The notes under the pieces were generated by a model that was not told the DNA's origin, did no database searches, and worked only from the letters and a program-made list of their open reading frames with translations. The translations under genes were made by a program, and so were the position numbers. A stretch of 64,000 bases of DNA from Mycolicibacterium gilvum (GTDB taxonomy: Bacteria > Actinomycetota > Actinomycetes > Mycobacteriales > Mycobacteriaceae). Numbering within the stretch: the stretch's first letter is position 1; each line of letters begins with the position of its first letter. The stretch covers positions 2,046,001 through 2,110,000 of the forward strand of contig NZ_UGQM01000001.1 in assembly GCF_900454025.1 (NCBI RefSeq), given 5' to 3'. Below are positions 29,973 through 42,142 of this stretch, one piece after another.

Positions 29973-31178
29973 ATGTCTGCGTCCGCGGCCGCTCCCCGGC
30001 CGGTCTACCTCGACCACGCCGCCACCACCCCGATGCGCCCTGCCGCCATCGAGGCGATGACGGCCGCGCTGGCGACGGTCGGTAACGCGTCGTCGTTGCA
30101 CGGCTCGGGCCGCACCGCCCGGCGCAGGCTGGAGGAGTCCCGTGAGACCCTGGCCCAGCTGCTGGGCGCGCGCCCGTCGGAGGTGATTTTCACCGCCGGC
30201 GGCACCGAGAGCGACAACCTCGCCGTCAAGGGCATCTACTGGGCCCGTCGTGACGCCGAACCGCAACGACGGCGGATCGTCACCACTCCCGTCGAGCACC
30301 ACGCCGTCCTTGACGCGGTGCAGTGGCTGGCCGACCACGAGGGCGCCGAGGTCACCTGGCTGCCGGTCGACGAGTACGGGGCGGTCAACCCCGCTGATCT
30401 GCGCGTGGCGCTGAGCGAGACCGCCGACGTGGCGCTGGTCTCGGTCATGTGGGCCAACAATGAGGTCGGCACCATTCAGCCGATCGCCGAGCTGGCCGCC
30501 ATCGCAACGGAATTCGGTGTCCCGATGCACAGTGACGCGATTCAGGCGATCGGTCAGCTGCCCGTTGACTTCGGTGCGAGCGGACTGTCGGCGATGAGTG
30601 TGGCCGCCCACAAGTTCGGCGGACCCGCCGGCGTGGGCGCGCTGCTGCTGCGCCGGGATACGGCGTGCGTCCCTCAGCTGCACGGCGGCGGCCAGGAGCG
30701 CGACGTCCGTTCCGGCACACAGGATGTCGCCGGTGTGATCGGGATGGCCGTGGCCGCGCGCGACGCCGCGGACACGATGGAACCGGTGACCGCCCGCGTG
30801 CGCGAACTGCGGGACCGTCTCGTCGCAGGCGTGCTGGAGTCGATCGACGATGTGGATGTCAACGGCGCTCCAGGCCAGGGCCGGTTACCCGGCAACGCGC
30901 ACTTCACCTTTCGCGGGTGTGAGGGAGATTCCCTGCTGATGCTGTTGGACGCCAAGGGAATCGAATGCTCGACCGGTTCGGCCTGCACCGCGGGTGTGGC
31001 GCAGCCGTCGCACGTGCTGACCGCGATGGGTGTCGACCCGGCCAGTGCGAGGGGATCACTTCGCCTGTCTCTCGGGCATACCAGCACCGAGGCTGACATC
31101 GAGGCCGTCCTCGAGGTTCTTCCCGCCGCGGTGGACCGTGCCCGGCAGGCCGCCCTCGCGAGTTCGGGACGGCACTGA
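29973..31178 (+). CDS. iscS: cysteine desulfurase
   Basis: This 401-residue PLP enzyme removes sulfur from cysteine for Fe-S clusters and tRNA thiolation. The PLP Schiff-base Lys is Lys214 (AAHKFGG), and the persulfide Cys is Cys338 in GSACTAG. The N-terminal YLDHAATTP motif and VEHHAVLD are also conserved. A -10-like TATCCT lies nine bases before the ATG at 29973. It is followed after two bases by mnmA, the tRNA thiolation enzyme that uses its sulfur; the pair is the iscS-trmU arrangement of M. tuberculosis. Confidence 0.96.
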   Translation: MSASAAAPRPVYLDHAATTPMRPAAIEAMTAALATVGNASSLHGSGRTARRRLEESRETLAQLLGARPSEVIFTAGGTESDNLAVKGIYWARRDAEPQRRRIVTTPVEHHAVLDAVQWLADHEGAEVTWLPVDEYGAVNPADLRVALSETADVALVSVMWANNEVGTIQPIAELAAIATEFGVPMHSDAIQAIGQLPVDFGASGLSAMSVAAHKFGGPAGVGALLLRRDTACVPQLHGGGQERDVRSGTQDVAGVIGMAVAARDAADTMEPVTARVRELRDRLVAGVLESIDDVDVNGAPGQGRLPGNAHFTFRGCEGDSLLMLLDAKGIECSTGSACTAGVAQPSHVLTAMGVDPASARGSLRLSLGHTSTEADIEAVLEVLPAAVDRARQAALASSGRH

Positions 31179-31180
31179 CG

Positions 31181-32254
31181 ATGCGCGTACTTGTCGCCAT
31201 GAGCGGTGGCGTGGATTCCTCGGTGGCGGCCGCGAGGATGGTCGCCGCGGGCCATGACGTGGTCGGAGTGCACCTGGCACTGTCCTCGGCGCCCGGTACG
31301 TTGCGCACCGGATCGCGCGGGTGTTGTTCGAAGGAGGACGCCGGCGACGCCCGCCGCGTCGCCGATGTGCTCGGCATTCCGTTCTATGTCTGGGATTTCG
31401 CCGACCGCTTCAAAGAGGACGTCATCGACGACTTCGTTGAGTCCTACGCGCGCGGTGAGACGCCCAACCCGTGTGTCCGGTGCAACGAGCGGATCAAGTT
31501 CTCCGCGTTGGCCTCTCGTGCGCTCGCGCTCGGGTTCGACGCGCTGGCCACCGGACACTACGCCCGGCTGGCCGACGGCCGGCTGCGCCGTGCCGTCGAC
31601 CACGACAAGGACCAGTCCTACGTGCTCGCCGTGCTGACCGCCGATCAACTGCGTCACGCGGTCTTCCCGATCGGAGACACCCCGAAGGCGCAGATCCGTG
31701 AGGAAGCGGCACGCCTGGGTCTCGCGGTGGCCGACAAGGCCGACAGCCACGACATCTGCTTCATCCCGTCGGGTGACACCAAGGCGTTCCTCGGCGCCAG
31801 GATCGGTGTCCGGCGCGGCAACGTCGTCGACGCGGCGGGCACCGTCCTGGCCGAACACGACGGGGTGCACGGATTCACGATCGGGCAGCGCAAGGGGTTG
31901 GGGATCCCGGGGCCGGGTCCGGACGGCAGTCCGCGCTACGTGACGGGAATCGACGCGCAGACCGGCACCGTGCACGTCGGTGATGTCGCCGATCTCGAGG
32001 TCACCAGCCTGCAGGGTGACGCGCCCGTCTTCACGTCCGGCGTCGCGCCCACCGGCCCGCTCGAATGCGTCGTCCAGGTCCGGGCGCACGGGGGCGTCGC
32101 CGACGCTGTCGCCGAACTGCGGGGCGACACCCTGGAGGTGTCGCTGCGCACCCCGCTGCGCGGAGTGGCCCCCGGGCAGACACTGGTGCTCTACCGCCGC
32201 GATCCCGCCGGCGACGAAGTACTGGCCAGCGCGACGATCCGCGCCACGCACTGA
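31181..32254 (+). CDS. mnmA: tRNA 2-thiouridylase MnmA
   Basis: This 357-residue enzyme thiolates U34 of tRNAs for Lys, Glu and Gln using sulfur delivered through IscS. The PP-loop is [10 protein letters not shown] near residue 8. The catalytic Cys pair lies in [12 protein letters not shown] (about residue 100) and DICFIPSGD (about residue 192). The ATG at 31181 is two bases after the iscS stop. The stop converges on an lpqA-like gene nine bases away. Confidence 0.95.
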   Translation: MRVLVAMSGGVDSSVAAARMVAAGHDVVGVHLALSSAPGTLRTGSRGCCSKEDAGDARRVADVLGIPFYVWDFADRFKEDVIDDFVESYARGETPNPCVRCNERIKFSALASRALALGFDALATGHYARLADGRLRRAVDHDKDQSYVLAVLTADQLRHAVFPIGDTPKAQIREEAARLGLAVADKADSHDICFIPSGDTKAFLGARIGVRRGNVVDAAGTVLAEHDGVHGFTIGQRKGLGIPGPGPDGSPRYVTGIDAQTGTVHVGDVADLEVTSLQGDAPVFTSGVAPTGPLECVVQVRAHGGVADAVAELRGDTLEVSLRTPLRGVAPGQTLVLYRRDPAGDEVLASATIRATH

Positions 32255-32263
32255 CCGGCCGGC

Positions 32264-32923
32264 CTACCTGTCGGGAACGTTGGCCAGGATGTTGGTCATC
32301 ACGATCTCCGGGACCGAGTCCGGAAACGCGCAGAACGTCACCTCGACCAGCACCACGGACTTCACCCGGTAGTCGCGGCCGCAGTTACCCGGTCTGGTCT
32401 GCACCGAATCCGGGGTGGTCGTCACCACGCCCACCATGGCGGCACCCGAGTCCGTCGTGCCGCATCCCTCGATCTGCTCGACGATCGCGGCGAAGGCGCG
32501 TTGCGCCGTCGCGGCGTCGCGATATCCCGCGGCCGCCTGCGAGATGAGGCCACCCCGGGGCGGATTCTGGTAGCTCGTCTTGCGGAACTCCTCGACCTCC
32601 GAGCCGAACACCTGGGTCTCGGCGAACACCCACCCGCATTGCGGCGGAAGATCTTTCGCCATCCGGGGAAGTGCCATATCCACCGGGACGTCCACCGGGA
32701 CCTTGCTCTCGGTGCCCGGTATCGCCGTCAGATCCCGGCCCGCGCCCGTGACCGCCTGCATCTGAGCACTCTCGAGCAGGACGGTGTCGACATCCACCGG
32801 GGACCGGGAGTCCTCGTCGATCGCCCGTACTGCGCGCACCGCATCGCCGCCCACGATCTGAGTGCACCCGACAGCCATGATCGCCGTCGCACACAGCAGC
32901 GGCGCCCAGGCACGGCCCGTCAT
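32264..32923 (-). CDS. LpqA-like lipoprotein with PknH-type sensor domain
   Basis: This 219-residue protein has a short lipoprotein signal with the lipobox AVGC (residues 1-20). The mature part resembles the extracellular PknH-like sensor domain, including the four-cysteine pattern with LPPQCGWVF, EGCGTTD and TFCAFPDSV. That domain is thought to bind an unknown ligand at the cell surface. A -10-like TAGGGT lies six bases before the ATG. Its closest relative by position is lpqA (Rv3016). The M. tuberculosis PPE/esx block between trmU and lpqA is absent here. Confidence 0.82.
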   Translation of the reverse strand: MTGRAWAPLLCATAIMAVGCTQIVGGDAVRAVRAIDEDSRSPVDVDTVLLESAQMQAVTGAGRDLTAIPGTESKVPVDVPVDMALPRMAKDLPPQCGWVFAETQVFGSEVEEFRKTSYQNPPRGGLISQAAAGYRDAATAQRAFAAIVEQIEGCGTTDSGAAMVGVVTTTPDSVQTRPGNCGRDYRVKSVVLVEVTFCAFPDSVPEIVMTNILANVPDR

Positions 32924-32958
32924 ACCCGAACCCTAGCCCGTCGCATATCGTGAGGCGA

Positions 32959-33969
32959 GTGAGTGTTTTCGCGACTGCGACCGGTGTCGGCTCCTGGCCC
33001 GGCACCTCGGCCAAGGAGGCCGCCGAAGTCGTCGTCGGCGAACTCCACCGTCTCCCGCATCTGGTCGAGCTTCCCGCCCGCGGGCTCGGCGCCGACATGA
33101 TCGGACGTGCCGGCGGGCTGCTCGTCGACATCTGGATCGACACCGTGCCTCGCGGGTACCGCATCGCGTCGGGTCGCAGCTCGGTGACCCGACGTGCGGT
33201 GAGCCTGCTGGAGGAGGACCTCGACGCGCTGGAGGAGGCGTGGGAGAAGGCGGGGCTGCGCGGCGGTGCGCGTGCGGTCAAGGTCCAGGCGCCGGGGCCG
33301 GTCACGCTCGCGGCGCAGTTGGAGTTGCCCGGCGGGCACCGGGCGATCACCGATCCGGGCGCGGTCCGCGACCTGACGGCATCCCTCGCCGAAGGCGTGG
33401 CTGCGCATCGCGCCGCCCTGGCACGCCGTCTGGAGAGCCCGGTGGTGGTGCAGTTCGACGAACCGACCCTGCCCGCGGCACTCGCCGGCAGGCTGACCGG
33501 GGTGACGAGTCTGAGCCCCGTGCACCCGGTGGACGACGCGGTGGTCACCGCGCTGCTCGACGACTGCGTGGAGACAGTCGGCGGTGACGTCGTCGTCCAC
33601 TGCTGCGCGTCGGGTGTCCCGTGGAAACTGTTGCAGCGCAGTGCTGTCCATGCGGTCTCCGTTGACGTCGACACGCTGTCCGCCGAGGACCTGGACGGTG
33701 TCGGCGAGTTCGTCGACTCGGGCCGGACCGTCGTGCTGGGTGCGGTCCCCACCGCGGCGCCGGCCGTGCGCCCTTCCGCAGAGCAGATCGCCGCCACGGT
33801 CGCCGCGGTGACCGACCGGCTGGGCTTCGCGCGCGCCGTCCTGCGGGACAGGGTCGGGATCACGCCGGCGTGCGGCCTGGCCGGTGCGACCACGGCGTGG
33901 GCGCGCTCGGCGATCGAGTTGGCGCAGCGCGCCGCCGACGGTCTGGCCGATGACCCTGAGGCCTTTTGA
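32959..33969 (+). CDS. methionine synthase (B12-independent)-like protein (Rv3015c-like)
   Basis: This 336-residue protein resembles the catalytic barrel of cobalamin-independent methionine synthase/UROD-type enzymes: TATGVGSWPG near the N-terminus, then PTLPAALAGRL and a C-terminal GITPACGLAGATTAWA. The zinc-type residues His and Cys in VVHCCASGV are present. It is shorter than full MetE (which has two domains), so its substrate is uncertain. The GTG at 32959 follows a -10-like TATCGT by seven bases, and a nearer GTG at 32950 is in frame but lies inside that -10. It is a stand-alone gene, as in M. tuberculosis. Confidence 0.85.
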   Translation: MSVFATATGVGSWPGTSAKEAAEVVVGELHRLPHLVELPARGLGADMIGRAGGLLVDIWIDTVPRGYRIASGRSSVTRRAVSLLEEDLDALEEAWEKAGLRGGARAVKVQAPGPVTLAAQLELPGGHRAITDPGAVRDLTASLAEGVAAHRAALARRLESPVVVQFDEPTLPAALAGRLTGVTSLSPVHPVDDAVVTALLDDCVETVGGDVVVHCCASGVPWKLLQRSAVHAVSVDVDTLSAEDLDGVGEFVDSGRTVVLGAVPTAAPAVRPSAEQIAATVAAVTDRLGFARAVLRDRVGITPACGLAGATTAWARSAIELAQRAADGLADDPEAF

Positions 33970-34022
33970 CCCTCGATCACCCCTGGAACACCGCAGCTTC
34001 GTGCCCTCCGGCGCCGGAGGCG

Positions 34023-34115
34023 TTGACCGACACCGTGATCCGCGCCGACAACACCCTCTACCCAGCCCTCTTCCAGGCCAAGCGTCGTGGGAAGAACCGG
34101 ATCGCCCGGCTCTAA
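34023..34115 (+). pseudogene. remnant of a GGDEF (diguanylate cyclase) C-terminus
   Basis: A 30-codon open stretch ends at a TAA at 34113-34115. Its translation has RADNTLYPALFQAKRRGKNR, which resembles the RADXALYXAKRXGRN end of GGDEF domains, with extra residues inserted. Nothing before it is in frame, and there is no start codon context. I read it as decayed sequence left from a diguanylate cyclase gene. Its stop overlaps that of the convergent acyl-CoA ligase gene. Confidence 0.6.
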
Positions 34116-35740
34116 CCGGTCCGCAGATCCTTGCGCAGGATCTTGCCGGACGCCGACTTCGGGATGGCGTCGATGAACTCGACCTTGCGCACCTTCTTGT
34201 AGGGGGCGACCTGGCCCGCGACGAACTCGATCACGTCGGTTTCGGTCAGCTCGGAGTCCGCCTGCGTGACGACGAAGGCCTTGGGGACCTCCTCGCCTTC
34301 CTCGTCGCGCACACCGACCACCGCGGCGTCGGCGATGTCGGGGTGGGACAGCAGCACGGCCTCCAGTTCGGCGGGAGGCACCTGGTAGCCCTTGTACTTG
34401 ATCAGTTCCTTGAGCCGGTCGACGATGTACACCAGGCCCCGGTCGTCGATCTGGGCGAGGTCGCCGGTGTGCAGCCAGCCGTCCTCGTCGATGGTCTCCT
34501 TGGTGGCCTCCTCGTTGTTGAGGTATCCGGCCATCACATTCGGGCCCTTGAACCACAATTCACCGGTCTTGCTCAAGCCCTCGTCGGGGATCTCGATCTC
34601 GGCGCCGGTCTCCGGGTCGACGAGCTTGGAGGCCGCATTGGACACCGTCCACCCGACCGACGCGAGCGGAGCGTCGTCGTGCATGTTCAGCCGGCCGCCG
34701 TCGAACGGGGTGATATGACTGACGGGGCTGAGCTCGCTCATGCCGTATCCCTGAACGACCTTGCAGTCCAGGCGCTTTGCGACGGCGTGGCCGAGATCGG
34801 CGTCCAGTGGCGCCGCACCCGACATGACCACCTGCAACGAGGACAGATCATGGTCGTCGACGAGCGGGTGCTTGGCGAGCGCGACCGCGACCGGAGGAGC
34901 GATGAACGCGATGGTGCACCGGTGTTCGGCGATGTTGCCCAGGAAGTCGCCGAGGTCGAAGCTCGGCATGATGACCAGCCGGGCACGCGCATGCAGGGCG
35001 GCGTTGAGCAGCACGGTCATTCCGTAGATGTGGAAGAACGGCAGCACGGCCAGCACGACATCGTCGGGCTCCATGCCGTGCAGCGGGCGGATCTGCGCGA
35101 CGTTGGCGACGAGATTGCGGTGCGTGAGCATCACGCCCTTCGGGTTCCCGGTGGTGCCCGAGCTGTAGGGCAGCACCGCCAGATGCGACGACGGTGCGAA
35201 GTTCACCTGTGGCGCAGGCGTTCCCGGTGCGAGGATGTCGGCGGCGTTCGGGTGTCCCGCGCCGTCGCCGGACCCGTCGCGGCCGGGTCCGTCGAGCACG
35301 ATCACGTCCTCGTCCGACAGCCCCGCCAGCGCCGCACCTTCCCGGGCCTGGGCCAGCAGCGGTGTGACCGTGATGAGAGTGCGGGCCCGGGAATCGGTCA
35401 GCTGCTTGGCGATGTCCTTGGCGGTGAACAGCGCGTTGATCGTCGTCGCCGTCGCCCCTGCGCGCAGGATGCCGTGGAATGCCACCGCGAAGGCCGAGCT
35501 GTTGGGCGCCAGCAGGCCGACGACGTCGCCGACTCCGACGCCGCGGGCGGCCAGCGCCCCGGCGAACGAGTCGATCCGGGCGACCATCTCGCGGTAGGTG
35601 GTCTGCCTGCCCGACTTCGCGTCGATCAGCGCGACGCGGTCGAGGACGGGGTCGTCCGGATCGGACAGGCCGGAGAAGAGGTAGTCGTAGACGCTGGCCG
35701 TGGGGATGTCGACTTCGGGGAAGGGGCTCGAGAAAGTCAT
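34112..35740 (-). CDS. AMP-binding acyl-CoA ligase, 4-coumarate-CoA ligase group
   Basis: This 542-residue ANL-superfamily enzyme activates a carboxylic acid with ATP and CoA. P-loop motif LPYSSGTTGNPKG, A5 motif VVQGYGMSELSPV, the A8 region GWLHTGDLAQID and the C-terminal Lys in PKSASGKILRKDL are all intact. The ATG at 35740 begins the conserved region; the frame extends further upstream without support. It resembles the 4CL-like group rather than mycobacterial FadDs known for siderophore or PDIM synthesis. It lies between Rv3015c- and ligA-like genes, where M. tuberculosis has none. Substrate unknown. Confidence 0.9.
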   Translation of the reverse strand: MTFSSPFPEVDIPTASVYDYLFSGLSDPDDPVLDRVALIDAKSGRQTTYREMVARIDSFAGALAARGVGVGDVVGLLAPNSSAFAVAFHGILRAGATATTINALFTAKDIAKQLTDSRARTLITVTPLLAQAREGAALAGLSDEDVIVLDGPGRDGSGDGAGHPNAADILAPGTPAPQVNFAPSSHLAVLPYSSGTTGNPKGVMLTHRNLVANVAQIRPLHGMEPDDVVLAVLPFFHIYGMTVLLNAALHARARLVIMPSFDLGDFLGNIAEHRCTIAFIAPPVAVALAKHPLVDDHDLSSLQVVMSGAAPLDADLGHAVAKRLDCKVVQGYGMSELSPVSHITPFDGGRLNMHDDAPLASVGWTVSNAASKLVDPETGAEIEIPDEGLSKTGELWFKGPNVMAGYLNNEEATKETIDEDGWLHTGDLAQIDDRGLVYIVDRLKELIKYKGYQVPPAELEAVLLSHPDIADAAVVGVRDEEGEEVPKAFVVTQADSELTETDVIEFVAGQVAPYKKVRKVEFIDAIPKSASGKILRKDLRTG

Positions 35741-35778
35741 GATGTCTCCGATCGAATCATGGGGCGGGTGCCCGTGGG

Positions 35779-36180
35779 TCAGCGTTCGCCGAGCTGTCTG
35801 ATCAATTTCTTGGCGGCCACCATCCGGTACGACGCGTCGATCAACTCGGTGATCTCGGTCCAGTCCACCGCCGCCGCGGTCAGGTCCAGGCCGAGCCACC
35901 CGAACGGGCCCAGGTAGGCGGGGAAGAAGAATCGGCGGTCCTGCTCGAGCGCTCTGCGTTCGCTCTCCTCGACCTTGACCAGGACCGAGTGGGGGTACTG
36001 CACGTAAGCGCCCTTGTCCGCACCTTTGACGCTGCCGCCGTAGATGGCGAACATCTTCGGCGCGCAGAAGACCGGCCGGCCCCAGGAGATCTTCTCCATC
36101 GCGGCCGGGAACCCGAGCGCGATCTCCCGTACCTCGGCCAGCCCCATGTCGTCGTCGCGGAACATGATCGGATGCGCCAT
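35779..36180 (-). CDS. MmcQ/YjbR-like protein
   Basis: This 133-residue protein has the MmcQ/YjbR fold pattern: AMEKISWGRPVF, KMFAIYGG, then YLGPFGWLGLDL and a C-terminal SYRMVAAKKL. Family members are small DNA-binding-like proteins of unknown function. The ATG at 36180 starts a short conserved region. It is co-directional with the ligase gene 38 bases downstream and divergent from ligA. Confidence 0.85.
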   Translation of the reverse strand: MAHPIMFRDDDMGLAEVREIALGFPAAMEKISWGRPVFCAPKMFAIYGGSVKGADKGAYVQYPHSVLVKVEESERRALEQDRRFFFPAYLGPFGWLGLDLTAAAVDWTEITELIDASYRMVAAKKLIRQLGER

Positions 36181-36249
36181 GGATGCAGCCTACGCAGCGG
36201 GCGTGGGCCGGTCCGGTGAACTGAGGGCGTCGTTGTCGGGCCCCTTCGA

Positions 36250-39056
<2,807 letters not shown>

Positions 39057-39125
39057 GGGCAACACTGTGTCACGGACTGCCAGGAACGGGCGACTCGGGC
39101 GCGGAGCCGTCGGAGGGGGCTGGAC

Positions 39126-39131
39126 TAGGCT
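39126..39131 (+). promoter_or_regulatory. -10 element of leaderless gatC
   Basis: TAGGCT ends eight bases before the GTG at 39140, the start that gives the MSQISRDE N-terminus. A GTG at 39134 would overlap the promoter too closely. Confidence 0.55.
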
Positions 39132-39139
39132 TCGTGGTC

Positions 39140-39460
39140 GTGTCCCAGATCTCCAGAGACGAAGTCGCGCACCTCGCGCGCCTGTCGCGACTCGCCTTGA
39201 CCGACGGCGAGCTGGACAGCTTCGCCGGCCAGCTCGACGCCATCCTCGGCCACGTCAGCCAGATCCAGGCCGTCGACGTGACCGGTGTCGAGGCCACCGA
39301 CAACCCCCTGGTTCGGCGGGCGGAAGCGGGTGGAGTCGTCAACGGGTCCAGGCCCGACGAAGTCCGGCCCAGCCTGAGTCAGCAGCAGGCGCTGGCGGAA
39401 GCGCCCAACGACGCCGAAGGTCGATTCGCCGTCCCACGGATCCTGGGGGAGCCCGAATGA
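39140..39460 (+). CDS. gatC: aspartyl/glutamyl-tRNA amidotransferase subunit C
   Basis: This 106-residue protein is the small bridging subunit of the GatCAB amidotransferase. The N-terminus [19 protein letters not shown] is the family hallmark. The helix is followed by an extended segment with a Pro-rich end. The start GTG at 39140 fits M. tuberculosis GatC and the -10 element. Its stop overlaps the ATG of gatA. The operon continues with pfkA and gatB. Confidence 0.95.
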   Translation: MSQISRDEVAHLARLSRLALTDGELDSFAGQLDAILGHVSQIQAVDVTGVEATDNPLVRRAEAGGVVNGSRPDEVRPSLSQQQALAEAPNDAEGRFAVPRILGEPE

Positions 39461-40941
39461 GCGAGCTCATCAAGCTCGACGCCGCGACGCTGGCGGACAA
39501 GATCTCGAGCAAAGAGGTGTCCTCGGCCGAGGTGACCCAGGCGTTCCTGGACCAGATCGCGGCCACCGACGGCGACTATCACGCATTCCTGCACGTCGGG
39601 GCGGAGCAGGCCCTGGCCGCAGCGCAGACCGTCGATCGCGCTGTCGCGGCAGGCGAGCACCTCCCGTCGCCGCTGGCCGGCGTCCCGTTGGCGCTCAAGG
39701 ACGTGTTCACCACCACGGACATGCCGACCACCTGCGGATCGAAGATCCTCGAAGGCTGGACGTCACCGTACGACGCGACCGTCACCGCGAAGCTGCGGTC
39801 CGCCGGTATCCCGATCCTCGGCAAGACCAACATGGACGAGTTCGCGATGGGCAGCTCCACCGAGAACTCCGCCTACGGCCCGACGCGCAACCCGTGGGAC
39901 ACCGACCGGGTGCCCGGGGGATCCGGCGGCGGAAGCGCCGCAGCGCTGGCCGCCTTTCAGGCGCCGCTGGCGATCGGCACCGACACCGGCGGCTCGATCC
40001 GCCAGCCCGCGGCACTGACCGCGACGGTCGGGGTGAAGCCCACGTACGGGACGGTGTCGCGCTACGGCCTGGTCGCCTGCGCGTCGTCGCTGGACCAGGG
40101 CGGACCGTGTGCGCGGACCGTCCTCGACACTGCACTGCTGCACCAGGTCATCGCGGGTCACGACCCGCTGGACTCGACGTCGGTCGAAGCCCCGGTGCCC
40201 GACGTCGTCGCCGCGGCCCGAACCGGAGCCGGTGGCGACCTCACCCGTGTGCGCATCGGTGTGGTCAAACAGCTGCGCAGCGGTGAGGGCTACCAGCCCG
40301 GTGTGCTGGCGTCGTTCAACGCCGCGGTCGATCAGCTGACCGCGCTGGGCGCCGAGGTGACCGAGGTGGACTGTCCGCATTTCGACTACTCGTTGCCGGC
40401 CTACTACCTGATTCTGCCGTCTGAGGTGTCGTCGAATCTCGCGAAGTTCGACGGCATGCGCTATGGCCTGCGGGCGGGCGACGACGGCACCCACAGTGCC
40501 GAGGAGGTCATGGCGCTGACGCGCGCCGCGGGCTTCGGCCCTGAGGTGAAGCGCCGCATCATGATCGGCGCCTACGCGCTGTCGGCCGGCTATTACGACG
40601 CGTACTACAACCAGGCCCAGAAGGTGCGCACGCTGATCGCGCGCGACCTCGACGCGGCGTACCAAAAGGTCGACGTGCTGGTGTCGCCGGCGACGCCGAC
40701 GACGGCATTCCGACTGGGGGAGAAGGTCGACGACCCGCTGTCGATGTACCTGTTCGACCTGTGCACGCTGCCGCTGAACCTCGCGGGGCACTGCGGGATG
40801 TCGGTGCCCTCGGGGCTGTCGGCCGACGACAACCTGCCCGTCGGGCTGCAGATCATGGCGCCCGCGCTCGCCGACGACAGGCTCTATCGGGTCGGCGCCG
40901 CCTACGAAGCTGCCCGGGGACCGCTGCCGACGGCGCTCTGA
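39457..40941 (+). CDS. gatA: aspartyl/glutamyl-tRNA amidotransferase subunit A
   Basis: This 494-residue amidase releases ammonia from glutamine for GatB. The Ser-cisSer-Lys catalytic triad is visible: Lys81 in LALKDVF, Ser156 in GGSGGGS and Ser180 in [11 protein letters not shown]. The ATG overlaps the gatC stop. GatCAB converts Glu-tRNA(Gln) and Asp-tRNA(Asn); the window also holds gltX and a tRNA-Gln gene. It is followed after 45 bases by pfkA in the same direction. Confidence 0.97.
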   Translation: MSELIKLDAATLADKISSKEVSSAEVTQAFLDQIAATDGDYHAFLHVGAEQALAAAQTVDRAVAAGEHLPSPLAGVPLALKDVFTTTDMPTTCGSKILEGWTSPYDATVTAKLRSAGIPILGKTNMDEFAMGSSTENSAYGPTRNPWDTDRVPGGSGGGSAAALAAFQAPLAIGTDTGGSIRQPAALTATVGVKPTYGTVSRYGLVACASSLDQGGPCARTVLDTALLHQVIAGHDPLDSTSVEAPVPDVVAAARTGAGGDLTRVRIGVVKQLRSGEGYQPGVLASFNAAVDQLTALGAEVTEVDCPHFDYSLPAYYLILPSEVSSNLAKFDGMRYGLRAGDDGTHSAEEVMALTRAAGFGPEVKRRIMIGAYALSAGYYDAYYNQAQKVRTLIARDLDAAYQKVDVLVSPATPTTAFRLGEKVDDPLSMYLFDLCTLPLNLAGHCGMSVPSGLSADDNLPVGLQIMAPALADDRLYRVGAAYEAARGPLPTAL

Positions 40942-40986
40942 GCGGGTTAGATGGAACGCTCCCGAGGAGCAGAGAGGACGCGAGCC

Positions 40987-42018
40987 ATGCGTATCGGAGT
41001 GCTGACCGGCGGCGGAGACTGCCCAGGCCTGAACGCCGTGATCCGGGCGGTGGTCCGCACCTGCGACGCGCGCTACGGCTCGTCGGTCGTCGGTTTCCTC
41101 GACGGCTGGCGGGGTCTGTTGGAGGACCGCCGCGTCCAGCTCAAGAACGACGACCGCAACGACCGGCTGCTCGCCAAGGGCGGCACGATGCTGGGCACCG
41201 CCCGGACCAATCCGGACAAGTTGCGCGCCGGCCTCGACCAGATCAAGCAGACGCTGGAGGACAACGGGATCGACGTGCTGATCCCGATCGGCGGCGAGGG
41301 AACCCTGACCGCTGCGCACTGGCTCTCCGAGGAGGGCGTGCCGGTGGTGGGTGTGCCCAAGACGATCGACAACGACATCGACTGCACCGACGTGACTTTC
41401 GGGCACGACACCGCTCTGACCATCGCGACCGAGGCCATCGACCGCCTGCACAGCACGGCCGAGTCCCATCAGCGCGTCATGCTCGTCGAGGTGATGGGCC
41501 GCCACGCCGGCTGGATCGCGCTGAACGCGGGCATGGCCTCCGGGGCGCACATGACGCTGATACCCGAGCAGCCCTTCGATGTCGAAGAGGTGTGCAGACT
41601 GGTCAAGCAGCGCTTCCAGCGCGGTGATTCGCACTTCATCTGCGTCGTCGCCGAGGGCGCCAAACCCGCCGAGGGTTCGATGCAGCTGCGGCAGGGCGGC
41701 ATGGACGAGTTCGGCCACGAGAAGTTCACCGGGGTCGCGGCGCAGTTGGCGATCGAGGTCGAGAAGCGCATCAAGAAGGACGTCCGCGTCACCGTGCTCG
41801 GTCACGTGCAGCGCGGGGGCACCCCGACCGCATTCGACCGCGTGCTGGCGACCCGCTTCGGCGTCAACGCCGCCGACGCGGCGCACGCGGGGGAGTACGG
41901 GATGATGGTGTCGGCCCGCGGCACCGAGATCGGCCGGGTACCGCTGGCCGACGCCGTGCGGCAGCTCAAGCTGGTCCCGCAGACGCGCTACGACGACGCC
42001 GCCGAATTCTTCGGCTGA
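40987..42018 (+). CDS. pfkA: 6-phosphofructokinase
   Basis: This 343-residue enzyme phosphorylates fructose-6-phosphate. The N-terminal motif [18 protein letters not shown] and the catalytic PKTIDNDI motif are intact. The motif IPIGGEGTL has Gly-Glu-Gly where PPi-dependent enzymes have an Asp at the second Gly, so ATP use is more likely. The ATG at 40987 is preceded by GAGAGGA. It lies between gatA and gatB, as in M. tuberculosis. A hairpin follows its stop. Confidence 0.95.
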   Translation: MRIGVLTGGGDCPGLNAVIRAVVRTCDARYGSSVVGFLDGWRGLLEDRRVQLKNDDRNDRLLAKGGTMLGTARTNPDKLRAGLDQIKQTLEDNGIDVLIPIGGEGTLTAAHWLSEEGVPVVGVPKTIDNDIDCTDVTFGHDTALTIATEAIDRLHSTAESHQRVMLVEVMGRHAGWIALNAGMASGAHMTLIPEQPFDVEEVCRLVKQRFQRGDSHFICVVAEGAKPAEGSMQLRQGGMDEFGHEKFTGVAAQLAIEVEKRIKKDVRVTVLGHVQRGGTPTAFDRVLATRFGVNAADAAHAGEYGMMVSARGTEIGRVPLADAVRQLKLVPQTRYDDAAEFFG

Positions 42019-42024
42019 CCCTTC

Positions 42025-42059
42025 TCCCGCGAGCTGGGGGCACCACCCGCTTGCGGGGA
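42025..42059 (+). terminator. GC-rich hairpin after pfkA
   Basis: TCCCGCGAGC and GCTTGCGGGGA lie on opposite sides of a GGGGGCACCACCC stretch and form an imperfect stem-loop starting seven bases after the pfkA stop. There is no T-tract. The hairpin resembles a GC-rich element that I recall in mycobacterial intergenic regions. Confidence 0.5.
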
Positions 42060-42129
42060 ACGCATACTCGGGCGTGTCGCCGGCGAGCCGTGCGAGTTCG
42101 CGTCTGCTCGCGGGCAAAAGGCGACCCAC

Positions 42130-42135
42130 TAGGAT
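42130..42135 (+). promoter_or_regulatory. -10 element of leaderless gatB
   Basis: TAGGAT ends seven bases before the ATG at 42143. This allows gatB its own transcript separate from gatCA-pfkA. Confidence 0.5.
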
Positions 42136-42142
42136 CAGGGGC

